Numbered from the stretch's first letter, positions 1 through 10,203 are shown. The stretch is 64,000 nucleotides of DNA from Cordylochernes scorpioides (GCA_030710605.1 CP092875.1:64191958-64255957); one strand, 5' to 3'. A program made the numbers and translations. Notes: generated by a model from the letters alone, not told the origin.

Positions 1-12
1 AACCTCAAGAGA

Positions 13-747
13 ATGAGCAAGGCAAAGAGACAAGCAGGCCAGAAAGAGGCCGAATTAGCTCAAGAGAATAAGTCAGTAATTGATGCACTAACAGCGATGA
101 TGAAAAGCCTAGGGCGGGACGCGCCCGCCGCCGCAGCCAGATTTGACGGTTCAAGTTCCGCGGAATCATTCTTAAGGGAACTGGAGAGGTCCCCGGAATT
201 CCAAAACAGCAGCTGCGACGAACGAAGCCGCATTGTAGTGGCAGCGCTAGAAGGAGAGCCCCGGAGAACACTCCAATCCATGGACTACCTCTATGAACCC
301 TACTGGAGGATCAAACAAGTCCTTGAGGATCTGTACCCCCCACCCGAGACTCCGACACACCAAGAGTTCTATCAACTACGCTGCGGGCCTCAAGGCTTAC
401 AAGAATACTATTTACAGAAGGTATGCATAGGTTCGCAGCTCAACATCGATCGCAAGGAAATGGTCAATGCTCTCACTCAAGGAATGTCCTCCCACAGTCG
501 AAATCTCCTGCTGATTGCAACACCCAGCAGCCCGTCGGAATGGCTCACTCTGGCCAGGAGAATCTATGGTATCGGCGGAGACCCGAGTCGTCCCGGCATT
601 TCCTCTCCCACAGAAAGCCCATCTCCCCGCCAATCCGGTAGACAGACAAGTAATCCGCTAAGGCGCTTATCCGAAGATGTGCCTCATTCCCAGAAGCGAC
701 CAGAAGGATCTCCCTCCACCGCGCCTACGCCATGCAAGCACTGCTAA
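13..747 (+). pseudogene. gag: Gypsy Gag of G0, stopped inside its zinc knuckle
   Basis: Capsid/nucleocapsid precursor of G0; it would package element RNA. The ATG at 13 gives 244 residues aligning by pattern with the G2 Gag (both carry similar '[VQ]ILxDLYP' and 'LARRIYG/VQRIHG' stretches). The reading frame ends in TAA at 745-747, directly after Cys-Lys-His-Cys. The same frame beyond the stop reads Gly-Pro-His then Trp-Asn-Asn-Gln-Cys, so the stop sits in the middle of a CX2CX3HX4C nucleic-acid-binding knuckle. That makes it a nonsense mutation rather than the natural end. True N-terminus may lie upstream of the window. Confidence 0.75.
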
Positions 748-2879
748 GGGCCACACTGGAACAATCAGTGCCCACAACGGTCCACCTTGCTTGGACAGCG
801 TGCCGATCATCCTCGACTATCGACACCGCCGCGGTATTTTCGAGACCCAAGAGACAGCGCTACCAAGTAACCAGAAGTACAACCCACACGCCGTTAATGG
901 CGTAAGTACCCTGACTCTCAAGTTGCTACTTGCCAACCATTTGTTTTCATTTCTAATAGATACTGGCTCTAATATTAATATTATTTGTTTTAAGCAATTC
1001 GAAACATTAGGAACTAAAATGTCACATTTAAATAATGATGTTACTATTAGGACATTGTCTCATAATATCCAACCTGTGGGATTTGCATTTATTTTGGTTA
1101 CTGTAGGATCCATTAAAGAACACTTGTTATTTTATATAATAGATAATGATCTACCATTTGGCATTTTTTCTTTAAACTCATTAAAGATATTCCGATTAAC
1201 TATTGATTTCTTTTCAAAGAGAATATATCAGGATAATACCATGTTAGCACAGTCACAATACTGTTTTAAGGATTATTTTACGCCATCATTAAAAAACTTT
1301 ACAATTCAACCCGACCCTAATAACCATACCATGCCCCACACCACTCAATCTTTTCTTCATAACAACCTTAATAGTACCACAAATGTAGAAAATTATATAG
1401 CTGCACATCCTCATCTAATAAATGATTGTAAAAAACTTATTAGAGAAAATATTGGTTTGTTTCCTATCGATAAGTTTTCAGTACCTGCTTTAAATATCGA
1501 CCCGGTTAAAATTATACCTAACAGTGATAAGATTATAACACTAAGACCATATAGAATACCTTATAGCGATTACCCTGAAATAAAATATCAAATAGAGAAA
1601 ATGTTAGAAAATGAAATAATAGAACCATCGAATAGCCCATATGCCGCTCCCGTAACACTTTCCAGAAAAAGGGATGGCTCGAAACGTTTTTGTGTAGATT
1701 TTAGAAAGCTTAACGAATTAATGTCTGTAGATAATTATCCCATACCACTAATAGAAACAGTACTAGATCAATTATCTAATTCCAAATACTTTTCCACCAT
1801 AGATATAACCTCCGCCTTCTGGCAAATTTCGATTCATCCAGAATCTAGGCCCCTACTTTCATTTGTAACCCACCTGGGGCAATACCATTTTAATAGACTT
1901 CCATTTGGTCTCAAATTAAGTCCTCAAATATTCGAAAGGCAGTTAAATCAATTGATACAGAAGCACAAATTAACATTTACTAATCATTATTTTGATGACT
2001 TCATATTCCATTCTAACAGTTTAGAGGAACACTTAGGACACTTACAGGAATTTTTTCATTTTTGTAAATTAGAAAATATAAAATTAAATCTTAATAAATG
2101 CCAGTTTTTCAGGACATCTATTGACTACCTGGGATATAAGATTAGTTCAGGTACTTGCACTCCACTTGTTAGGAACATAGATGTAATTAATGCCATAAAA
2201 CCCCCTACTAACGTAAAAACCTTGCAATCATTCCTAGGCGCCATTAATGTTTACAATAAATTCATTCCAGATTATGCGCGCATTAGAAATTCTCTAAACC
2301 AACTTTTGAAAAGGAACGTTAAATGGGAATGGACGTCAGACTGTCAAAAGGCGTTTGACAAACTCAAACAACTACTTTCATCAGGTGACATTCTACATCT
2401 TTATAAATCAGACTTGCCCTGTCAAGTGTACTCTGATGCATCTTTGCAAGGGATAGGAGGAGTACTGAAACAGCTCCATCTCTCCAGATGGAAACTCATA
2501 TCCAGTACAATATTATAGTCGCACACTGCGCAAATACGAGCGCAATTATACCATCACCGAATTAGAGTGTCTGGCCATAATTGAAACAGTAGATCGTTTC
2601 AAGGTCTATCTGACGGGAAATGGTTTTACTATTTTCACCGATCATTGCGCCTTACAGTGGCTGAAAAACATCAAAAATCCGACAGGAAGACTCTTTCGGT
2701 GGAGTTTGAGATTGTCAGTCTACGACTATCAGGTGAAGTACATCAAAGGCACCAAACAACTAGAGGCTGACCTTTTATCCCGAAATCCGTTTTGTGGTCT
2801 TCTTGACGCAAGGCAATTAAAAATGTACCAAAGCGAGCTTCGGGATAATTCAAGTACGTTCACCAAACGTCAGGCCTGA
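677..2879 (+). pseudogene. pol: Gypsy Pol of G0: protease, reverse transcriptase, RNase H (frameshifted)
   Basis: The frame 677-2518 is +1 relative to gag. It holds an aspartic protease motif Asp-Thr-Gly-Ser (residues 95-98) and an RT domain (about 285-490) with the catalytic box Tyr-Phe-Asp-Asp (438-441). RNase H begins with Tyr-Ser-Asp-Ala-Ser (585-589). Just after that the frame is lost near 2481-2484, at a CTCT run. RNase H then continues in another frame from about 2484 to a TGA at 2877-2879, including the terminal Ala-Asp-x-Leu-Ser-Arg motif. The catalytic residues are still recognisable, so decay is recent or slow. The initiator Met at 677 is incidental; Pol would be made by frameshifting out of Gag. 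Confidence 0.85.
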
Positions 2880-2899
2880 CTACCGTCACCAGACGTGGT

Positions 2900-3523
2900 G
2901 TGAGCAAAATAGTCGTTCCACCATCCTTACGACCCACCATACTTAGAGAAGCCCACCAGAAATTCAACCAACCAGGAATTTCTCAATTAACTAGGATCAT
3001 CTCCGCCCAATACTTTTGGAGCGGAATGTCGATAGACATTCGTGCCTTCGTTAAGAATTGTAACATCTGTCAAATGAGCAAAACCCCAAAAGGACCGAAG
3101 TATGGAGAGTTGGGCGAATTGCAAGAATCCCCACTGCCATTCGATCTGGTCTCTATGGACACTATAGCCGGGTTTGCTAGATATGGAAGTGCAAAAAATT
3201 ACCTGCATGTAGTAGTAGACCACGCGACTCGATTCGCATGGACATATCCATCTCGTTCCACCAGTACGACCACATATATACAAGTAATAAAAAAGGTGCT
3301 ACAAAGTGGTTGTCCGAAGCGTCTCCTTACAGATAGAGCCCCTGCCTTCACATCACCGAGGTTTAGGAGATTTCTAATCTCCCATAACATCCAACCAATG
3401 CTCACTACAAGCAACCATTCACAAGCAAACGGTTTATCCGAGCGTTTGAACGCAACCCTGACCTTAGGCTCCTCCATCTTCAACATCCTAGAGCTAGTTG
3501 GACTATGCTCCAATCCAAAGTAG
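2900..3523 (+). pseudogene. Gypsy integrase of G0: zinc domain and DDE core
   Basis: Integrase inserts the reverse-transcribed DNA into the host genome. The zinc-binding half shows His19, Cys54 and Cys57, but the second His is replaced by Asn23, so the HHCC site is incomplete. The catalytic core has Asp87 (Ser-Met-Asp-Thr), Asp145 (Leu-Thr-Asp-Arg) and Glu181, with 35 residues between the last two, the classic D,D-35-E spacing. The frame is shifted relative to RNase H upstream and is lost again around 3450-3505. A pseudogene copy of a formerly complete integrase. Confidence 0.85.
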
Positions 3524-4587
3524 TTAAGGCATATAACGATACCCCTCATTCCGTCACGGGATTTCCCCCATCATACCTTATGGACGGTTCCCTACCGAAA
3601 GAACTGTCACAACATCTAGATCCTTATCCATCAGTCACTGAATCCAGACGCCTAGCGTTACAAAGAACGAAAGAACGCCATAAGCTAGATAAGATCAGAT
3701 TTGATAAAAATCACAGATCCCCCGACTTTGAAGTAGGCGATCTAGTCCTTACCAAAATTTACCAACACCCCAATACGGGCAAATTAGTGCCTTACTTCAG
3801 TGGACCATATGAGATAATTGAGGTGATATCCCCCTATACAGTTAGAATCAATAGACCTAATCAAGCTCAAAACTTAGAAACAGAAATTATTCACGTAAAC
3901 AAATTGAAACATTATTCCGAAGACACTAAGTACATCTTCACACCTCACTCAACGAACAACAATAGCAAGCCAAAATCATATTTTATTTACAATCATTTTC
4001 CACCTGAAATATTTCATGATGATTTTAAGAATTATGCATCTACATTAAGTAACCCATTTAATCACATGAACCCGGATATTTTCTTAGATAATGTCGAACC
4101 AACATTAACAGCCAGATACATTTCTACTTCTGACACCATCCCAAAGATTGCTATCCGATTAGAACCATCCCCTACAACGAAGATAATGCTCCCATCCTCA
4201 CCAACACGTAATCATACTCCGCAAATTAGCCCTCAATTCAGTGCTCCCCTTATTAACTGTGATAATACGAAATTGGAAAATAGGTCAGTCATAATCAAAA
4301 GTACGTTAGTATTGTTGCCCATAGTTAAATATTTTAATAGAATTAAACAATTCCCAATATTTTTTCTATCCCTCCTTACAATGGCTTTTATTAACCCAAA
4401 CGTCTCCATGACGATTATACATCTGCTGATTTATTTATTGCTGTCGTCCCGATTAAGACAAATTCAATCAATCTTGATTCATTGTCTTGAAGAGCTTTCA
4501 ATAGTCCTTTGGAACACCTTAAAGGACTTCATTAATCACTCAGAAAAGAATGGTGACCACGACAGTAAGATTGATGATCCCCCATAA
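3505..4587 (+). pseudogene. Integrase C-terminus of G0 with hydrophobic membrane-like extension
   Basis: The first ~30 residues finish the integrase core region (Ala-Tyr-Asn-Asp-Thr-Pro-His). A GPY/F-type module follows ('VGDLVLTKIYQHP', 'PYFSGPYEIIEVISPYTV', 'VNKLKHY', about residues 75-160). A ~110-residue polar linker comes next, and then a strongly hydrophobic tail around residues 280-330 that looks like two membrane segments. Such a tail is not standard for gypsy integrases. A comparable tail, beginning Gln-[FY]-Pro-Ile-Phe, is present in G1, G2 and G3. The function of the tail is unknown. The frame is intact from 3505 to its stop. Confidence 0.7.
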
Positions 4588-5399
4588 GATCCTAACGTCA
4601 GGGAATTCCTATATATAATTCCTATTTTGAATTAGAATAACACCACTTGCGTTGCCCATTGACCACCCCAAACTGATATTTTTCCCCAAATTTATTTGCT
4701 TTTAAGAAGTCAGCAGAATTACGGATAATCACAGACCCATCTTGAAACGATCCGTTCAGGATGTACGTCACAGAATTCAGTACGTTTCCCTCTGACCATT
4801 TGCAATAAACCATTATGTACACACACCAACATCAAGAGATATTCTCCTTGCGCTACCTCATTGACATGACAACCGTCCCTTTTCTCTCCATCCCAAACGA
4901 GAAACCTTCCGAGGACTCCAGTGACCCAATTTGGATCATCCTACCAAATTGTTCGCCACGACCAAGTCTTCATTCCTCAAACGTATCCTGCCATATCAAA
5001 CATTCATTCCTTATAATCCCTGGGCACCTTTTTACACCCCTCTTCTTACGTTCCCTATGGAGAGTACGGTTCATAGGAGACTGCTTAGCCCATAATCAAT
5101 CCACCAACACTCCAGCGCAGGAGATCCTCTCACGCACAGAACATTCTCGCAAACAGATACACAGTCGTAGCCACATCACACAGGTTCGTATCCTGCTACA
5201 TTTAAAACTTTATTATCCTTGTATTATATACCAAACTTAATGTTGTGTTAATCCCTACTTGTATATATTTTAGTATAATATCACACAAATTTCCAATTTT
5301 GTACATAATATCAGAATTCAATTTATAAAATTGCCTCCCAATCTCAACTAAATAATTTTAAAATCATTTTAAATTTATTTATCCCACACAGGTTCCATC
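4588..5399 (+). other. 3' untranslated region of G0 with a 141-codon open frame
   Basis: Non-coding stretch between the Pol stop and the 3' LTR. It includes an open frame at 4815-5240 of no recognisable family. The reading frame has no motif, signal peptide or related copy in the other elements of this window, so I treat it as chance or as a remnant of a third ORF. No convincing polypurine tract is visible directly before the LTR (the preceding bases are CACACAGGTTCCATC). Confidence 0.4.
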
Positions 5400-5643
5400 T
5401 GTCATAATTTGTATAATTAATGCCCAAGAGATATATTTATTTCCGCCATAATTATATTTTAAAATGTAAATACAAATTCATCCATGTATAAATCTGTACC
5501 AAATAAATCTGGGAGCCAGCGCGCGCGGGGGAAGGCCACGCCTCCGCCGCGTGGCGCGTGCTCACAAGTGTCGAACAAGTTCTTTTTTGACGCGTACATG
5601 CACAACGCTTGCGCCCTTCCATTCGACCACCGCAGCTACGACA
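5400..5643 (+). repeat. 3' LTR of G0
   Basis: Starts TGTCATAATTTGTATAATTA, sharing its first 14 bases with the LTRs of G1, G2 and G3, and ends ACGACA. It contains an AATAAA polyadenylation signal near 5501 followed by a GC-rich tract (about 5513-5570). It is much shorter (244 bp) than the LTRs of G1-G3 (about 762-771 bp). TATA follows directly, consistent with a 4-bp target duplication whose other copy is out of the window. Confidence 0.8.
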
Positions 5644-6135
5644 TATAAATATATATATATATAAATATATATATGGTTAAGTAAATTTGCGTGTCAGAAT
5701 TGAATTTGTATCTTATAGTTTGATATCTTTTGTTTACTGTTCAAACTGTATCTGAAAAGATAATTTAAAATAAATAAATATATTCTGTAGCATTTCTGTA
5801 GATAAATTTGATAGCCTGCCTTTTTATTAATCATATTATCCCTAAATATATCCTCTTATAATTAAAAAAACATATATTGATCCAATTATTTTGATATTAG
5901 TATTTTGATCCAATATATGCCTTTTTAATTAAAGATTTATTTATGGATTGCTCTATTTTCAAAACTATATCCTCTTATATAAATACTAGCCGAATGACCC
6001 GGGCAACGCCCGGGGTTTACCCGATTAAATGCTTCTATTCAAATACTATTCGTTACAATTATAAATTGGCGCCCTGGATGTCATTCTTGTATAATATATA
6101 AATAAATTTTATAAATTGTAAAAAAAAAAAAATAT

Positions 6136-6203
6136 GCATCGGCCTGGAATCGAACCCGGGGCGCCCGCGTGGCAGGCGAGCATTCTACCACTGAACCAAA
6201 AGC
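6136..6203 (-). tRNA. tRNA-Gly(GCC)-like, degenerate acceptor stem (copy 1)
   Basis: Read on the minus strand it has a perfect tRNA-Gly D arm, anticodon arm with GCC (CTGCCAC loop) and T arm with one mismatch. The 3' acceptor strand CCGATGC would need GCATCGG at the 5' end, but GCTTTTG is present and positions 8-9 are missing. An oligo-T run follows 3', a Pol III terminator. Probably a pseudogene or the head of a tRNA-derived SINE. Confidence 0.6.
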
Positions 6204-6300
6204 AAACGGTGAAAGAATTAAGAACGCATGACGCTGATAACTGTATATATTATAATTTTAATAATATAAATGAGTTTTAAAAATTGTAAAAAAAAAAAAT

Positions 6301-6368
6301 GCATCGGCCGGGCATCGAACCCGGGGCGCCCGCGTGGCAGGCGAGCATTCTACCACTGAACCAAAAGC
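6301..6368 (-). tRNA. tRNA-Gly(GCC)-like, degenerate acceptor stem (copy 2)
   Basis: Tandem copy of the previous unit about 165 bp downstream. It has the same broken 5' acceptor strand but a perfect T stem. The flanks (CAAACGGTGA upstream and the oligo-T tract downstream on the minus strand) are duplicated with it, so the whole module and not just the tRNA was copied. The shared defect shows the duplication happened after the tRNA decayed, or that both descend from a repeat family with this head. Confidence 0.6.
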
Positions 6369-6518
6369 AAACGGTGACAGAATTAAGAAAGAATTGTGCA
6401 TGACGCTGATAACTGTATATATTAATAATCCAAATTGTACCTTATCATTGGATTTGGTCTTATTACCTTGTTTTTATAATCTCTTAAATATACTTAACTT
6501 TATGAACGGAAAAATATG

Positions 6519-6591
6519 TCCAGGGTAGCCTAGTGGTCATGGCATCTGCCCGGTAAGCGGAAGGTCGTGGGTTCGATTCCCATCCCTTGAC
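6519..6591 (+). tRNA. tRNA-like gene, anticodon GGT (Thr), with Pol III terminator
   Basis: It folds as a cloverleaf: acceptor TCCAGGG/CCCTTGA (one mismatch), 3-bp D stem, anticodon stem TCTGC/GCGGA with loop CCGGTAA, and T arm GTGGG/CCCAT with loop TTCGATT. Six T residues at 6594-6599 would terminate Pol III. Position 33 is C rather than the near-universal T, and the discriminator is C, so it may be a pseudogene or SINE head rather than a working tRNA-Thr. Confidence 0.5.
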
Positions 6592-7267
6592 ACTTTTTTA
6601 TTTTATCCATTCTGAACAAAATCTATCCGTGAACTTCACACAGTGAACTTCACACAGACAGAATAAGGCAATTATATAAGTAGAAATATAATAAAATGAT
6701 AATAAAAATATATAGGATATTATTTTCAAGTTACTATTTTTTAAGTATAATGCCAAAATATTATAGATGAAATGTATTTTTCAACATATACAACTTTAAA
6801 AATAATTTTTATGTATAACGTGTCTACTTTCATGTATTTTTTTTTAAATTTATTTTACACTTTTAATTTATATTTCATGTCCTCTTCCTACAAACTCCAT
6901 TCTTTTCTAAATCACAAACTAAATTTACTAAATTCTTCTACATATAATTATTCTAGAGTCTGGAAATTTATTATTAAAACCTTTTCAGTCTTATCATATT
7001 TATACTTGTATACATTATATCTTTCTCCTTACATTTTCTATATTTGTTAACGGGTTGAACCAGACTTATGTGTACAATGTCTTTTATAACCAAATTTTAT
7101 ATATATTTCTAATGGGTTATCCATGTTAAATTTGGATTAATACTTCCAAGTTTTCATCTAGAAATTTTTTTAAAAATTGCAAATTTCATGGAATGCATTT
7201 TAATTTTTTTTTTTTTTTGGAGACTACAAAAAAAGTGTACAAGACAAACTAAATTTGTTTATAACAG

Positions 7268-7469
7268 GGGGCCTTGTTGGAATCCAAGCAATGAAAAATT
7301 CAATGAAGTCAGCCAAACTTCCATAATGGAGGTCGAAGAAGCGAAGCTCCTTCAAAGTCTGGGAAGATTCCAAAAGCTCTACAAGGGGAGATACTTAGTA
7401 CCAGAAATTACAGAATTCTTGGAAACTGCTTTGATCCTATATGTTTTCTATGATGGTACTGAACAACCG
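7268..7469 (+). CDS. Candidate 202-nt internal exon, unknown protein (copy A)
   Basis: The stretch lies between a good acceptor (TTTGTTTATAACAG) and a strong donor (CCG|GTAAGTAC), inside an open frame that runs 7188-7577. The exon encodes about 67 residues beginning Gly-Pro-Cys-Trp-Asn-Pro-Ser, followed by a helical region with Glu-Ala-Lys-Leu-Leu-Gln and a hydrophobic stretch. The twin at 33854-34055 keeps both splice sites and differs by one amino acid (Ser/Asn) and one silent change. I do not recognise the family. No partner exons were identified, so it could be a stranded exon of a duplicated host gene or part of a repeat. Confidence 0.4.
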
Positions 7470-7479
7470 GTAAGTACAA

Positions 7480-7750
7480 TATATACAATGAAAGGATTTA
7501 AAAGAACGAAACTCTACTGTCCTTACTCAGATGATTCGTGCTGCGTGTATAAGCAGAATCGTCTAATACAGTATTAGAGCTCTGAGAAGCGATCTGGTGG
7601 ATTAAATTGGCGAAACCGTTGGGAGGGTTCACCACTGATGACCCAAGCCCTCCCAATATATTTTTTCATCGCAGTAAGGACAGTAGAAGTTTGTATTGTG
7701 TATAAAAGAAACATTCATGCTTTTAAATCCTTTCATTTTATATATATATA
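7480..7750. repeat. Imperfect inverted repeat downstream of the exon candidate
   Basis: ACAATGAAAGGATTTAAAAG (from about 7486) recurs inverted near 7722-7741. The adjoining CTACTGTCCTTACT recurs as the reverse complement AGTAAGGACAGTAG near 7673-7689. Read inward, both arms give a similar short peptide containing Tyr-Cys-Pro-Tyr. Copy B carries the same structure at about 34066-34330. Nature unknown. Confidence 0.45.
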
Positions 7751-8718
7751 TAGATGGCGCGTTATTGATTGTGGTAAGTACAATGTTTTGAAACTGTATC
7801 AGTGATTCTACAATGGGTTACCATTGCTCTGATGAGATTATTTGAAATTCAACAAAAAAATAAAAAATAGGGCCAAGTGATCTACATGGCAAATATAGTG
7901 TAGTCATATACAAAGAAAACTTAATATATAATAACAACAACAAAAAGCTTTATTAAGACCTTTTAGTCTTATACAGATTCTAAGTGCAGGATACACGCAG
8001 GAAAAAAAGAAATAGTACCTTAATAGTAATATGATATTTATATACAGGAAAAATTATTTAGAGACAATCAAGCTAATAAATAGATTAGTCTGGGTAAATT
8101 GGAGGAAATGAAATTTATTATACCTGGATTTATCACGGATTCACCGCAAATGAAGATAAAAAAAAGCAAAAGCTATACACAAAGAAAACTTAACGATACT
8201 CTTTGTTTGAAGTTTATACGATAATTTTGTAATTATTCTTTTTTTTTTTAATTCATAGAAGCATTTTTCTGGCAGACATATTCAATTTTTTATCATCATT
8301 TTTAATTTTTTTTTTCTTAGTTAGTTATCAAATCATTTGCAATATTGTAGTTTCCTTTTTGTTTGGTTGTGTTCCTTTTTAAGCAATAAAATATATAGAA
8401 GTAAGGTGTAATATTCAATTCAAGCATATGGAACCAACATCGATACATTTTTAAAATAAAGCAACTTTATACAACTTTCACTTTTCATACACTTTTATAA
8501 CGAAAAGGTAATTCATTTCTCGGCCTATTCAATAAAAACTCTTTTAAATGAAATTCATTTTCATGAGAAAGATTAGAAATCCTATCAATTTAGTTATAGA
8601 GACTCACTTAATGTATTTAAAGTATGTTATTTATATACACAGCAAGAAATATATCATTTTAAAATATAGTAAGATAATTATATTTGAGTAATTATTTGTC
8701 GCTCAAAATTTCAATATA
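7751..8718. other. AT-rich non-coding stretch
   Basis: No gene or recognisable element seen. It is duplicated almost exactly in copy B (34331-35295), differing mainly by short indels in A or T runs. Confidence 0.6.
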
Positions 8719-8945
8719 CACTGGCCCGCAAAATTAAAGGAAAAAAAAAATTATCTCTAATATCTCAAAAGATCATTGCTTGACCGGCTGATTTGCATAA
8801 AATACGTGTTATATATTTTTATTTCGGGTAATTTTAATCAATAATGGAATAATAAATTTGTGTATAAAATTTCATTGCTAAATGTTCAATAAAATTTGAG
8901 ATAAATGAAAAAAATATGTTGTTCCTTTAATTTTGCGGTCCAGTG
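8719..8945. mobile_element. Mariner-type MITE (copy A)
   Basis: Terminal inverted repeats CACTGGCCCGCAAAATTAAA and its near-complement TTTAATTTTGCGGTCCAGTG, flanked by TA on both sides, the target duplication of Tc1/mariner elements. At 227 bp without coding capacity it is a non-autonomous derivative. The same insertion is at 35296-35525 in copy B, so it predates the duplication. Confidence 0.8.
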
Positions 8946-9142
8946 TAATTTAATAATAGTTTGCCTAATCGAATAAATTATAAACATAACAATATTGGCA
9001 TTCTAACATTTCTTCGATTCCTTTAAATCTTCTCAAATAGGCTTAAATTTTTATCCAGCCCTTCTCTATGATGTTTTAGTTTAATTATAACGATTTATTT
9101 TTATAATACAATATAATGTGGCTATGATTATAGAACGATGTT

Positions 9143-9407
9143 TAACAAGTTTTACCGTAAATGTTTCTTTTAACAGAACGAAAAATCGTAATTTTAATTA
9201 TTTAAAGGAGAAATAACGACTATTCCTATCCTTAGGGATGAAGTATGAAAGGATGAATTGTGAAGAGTAATGATGAACGGAATAACGGAATATTCATATT
9301 TTTATAATTCATCCCTAAGGATAGAAATAGTCGTTATTTTTCCTTAAAATGATTAAAATTACGATTTTTCGTTCTGTTAAAAGAAACAATTCCCGTAAAA
9401 CTTGTTA
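9143..9407. repeat. Foldback element, ~90-bp arms (copy A)
   Basis: Begins TAACAAGTTTTAC and ends GTAAAACTTGTTA. The arms continue with high complementarity through TTTCTTTTAACAGAACGAAA and the pair CCTTAGGGATGAA / TTCATCCCTAAGG. A ~65-bp unpaired centre holds the only non-palindromic sequence. It would form a long hairpin in RNA or single-stranded DNA. Twin at 35723-35987. Confidence 0.75.
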
Positions 9408-9644
9408 GACGTCGATTTCCTTCTATATTTTAACCAATTTTGTCCACGATCAATATGCACAAATATTTTTACTAATATATTTTGAAGGTATAATTGATAA
9501 AACTATTATAATGCACAAGATGAAAAAGTTCAAAAAGCTATTCCTGTAATTAGTTTAAGTTTCACGATAAAGTCATAATTTGCTGCTAAAATATAATATT
9601 TAAACAATCAGTTTATTTCTTTAAAAAATGGACAATAAAGCCAG

Positions 9645-9726
9645 TTTTATTTTCTCAATGTCAGGAGAAATAAATAAAATGATGACGAAGACAAAAGATT
9701 TTTGTTGAAACGTTGAGAAAATAAAA
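9645..9726 (+). ncRNA. Hammerhead-ribozyme-like hairpin (copy A)
   Basis: A 17-bp stem (9645-9661 with 9710-9726, one G-U) ends in the triplet GTC (9660-9662), the usual hammerhead cleavage triplet. It is followed by core TGACGA (9683-9688), a 6-bp stem ACAAAA/TTTTGT with loop GAT, and GAAA (9707-9710). This matches the order stem III - NUH - stem I - CUGANGA - stem II - GAAA. Stem I is not visible (purine-rich) and the base before TGACGA is A, not C, so activity is doubtful. Twin at 36225-36306. Confidence 0.4.
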
Positions 9727-10203
9727 CATTAACTGGCCGAAGTGTTCATTTTTTAAAAGAAATATGAATTCCGGCCAGGCAGCCTCTATATTTACGAGAA
9801 TCAGTTTATTGTTTGATAAAACAATCCCTTGAATCAATATTAAAATAAGAACATTAAGCCTCCAAGAAAAAGTTTTTTAAAAATATTTTTTATTTACACA
9901 AATCTCTCAAGCTTTCAGGCAAAAAAGCCCTTCTACAGGAGAAAATATTTTACATTAAATCCCCAAAAAAAAGTTGAAATCAAATAAAATGCTTTGAATG
10001 TTTACAGTTATTTGAATGCAGAATCAACACGGGCCTCCATTACGCGTTCTTATCGAGTTTGCTATTCAGAGGCGATATCTTCATTTGGAGGTTATGGGGT
10101 GGATTCAGGTAATAGAGTATTATAAATTTCTGGAATATCTCTTCTTCTGTTAATGATATTGTGCTACCTGGATATGATGGATTCTATGATAAGTCTCTGT
10201 ATT

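Larger units (their letters stand above)
1..5643 (+). mobile_element. Ty3/gypsy LTR retrotransposon G0, 5' end outside window, degenerate
   Basis: Gag, protease, reverse transcriptase, RNase H and integrase follow in the order typical of Ty3/gypsy, then a 244-bp 3' LTR (5400-5643, TG...CA). The reading frames are broken at least three times, so this copy is inactive as read. The base right after the LTR begins TATA, the same kind of site used by the three related elements in this window. It is the only one of the four that keeps an integrase catalytic core. The left LTR must lie upstream of base 1. Confidence 0.9.
5986..6683. mobile_element. 698-bp insertion with tRNA-like modules, AAATA target duplication
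   Basis: Copy B reads straight from AAATA into TAATAAAATG at 33276-33290. Copy A has 698 extra bases there, flanked by AAATA at 5981-5985 and 6684-6688. The insert begins CTAGCCGAATGACCC followed by a GC-rich hairpin (CCCGGGC/GCCCGGG, about 5998-6013). It contains two tandem tRNA-Gly-like units on the minus strand and one tRNA-like gene on the plus strand. No coding frame is recognisable. It is probably a tRNA-related SINE or a composite non-autonomous element; class undetermined. Confidence 0.7.

Noticed and set aside
4622-4822. 66-codon minus-strand frame in the G0 3' region with plausible amino-acid composition
   Set aside because: No motif, no splice sites, no second copy; likely chance.
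6334-6528. 64-codon plus-strand frame
   Set aside because: Antisense to the tRNA-Gly-like unit and ending in the tRNA-like gene.
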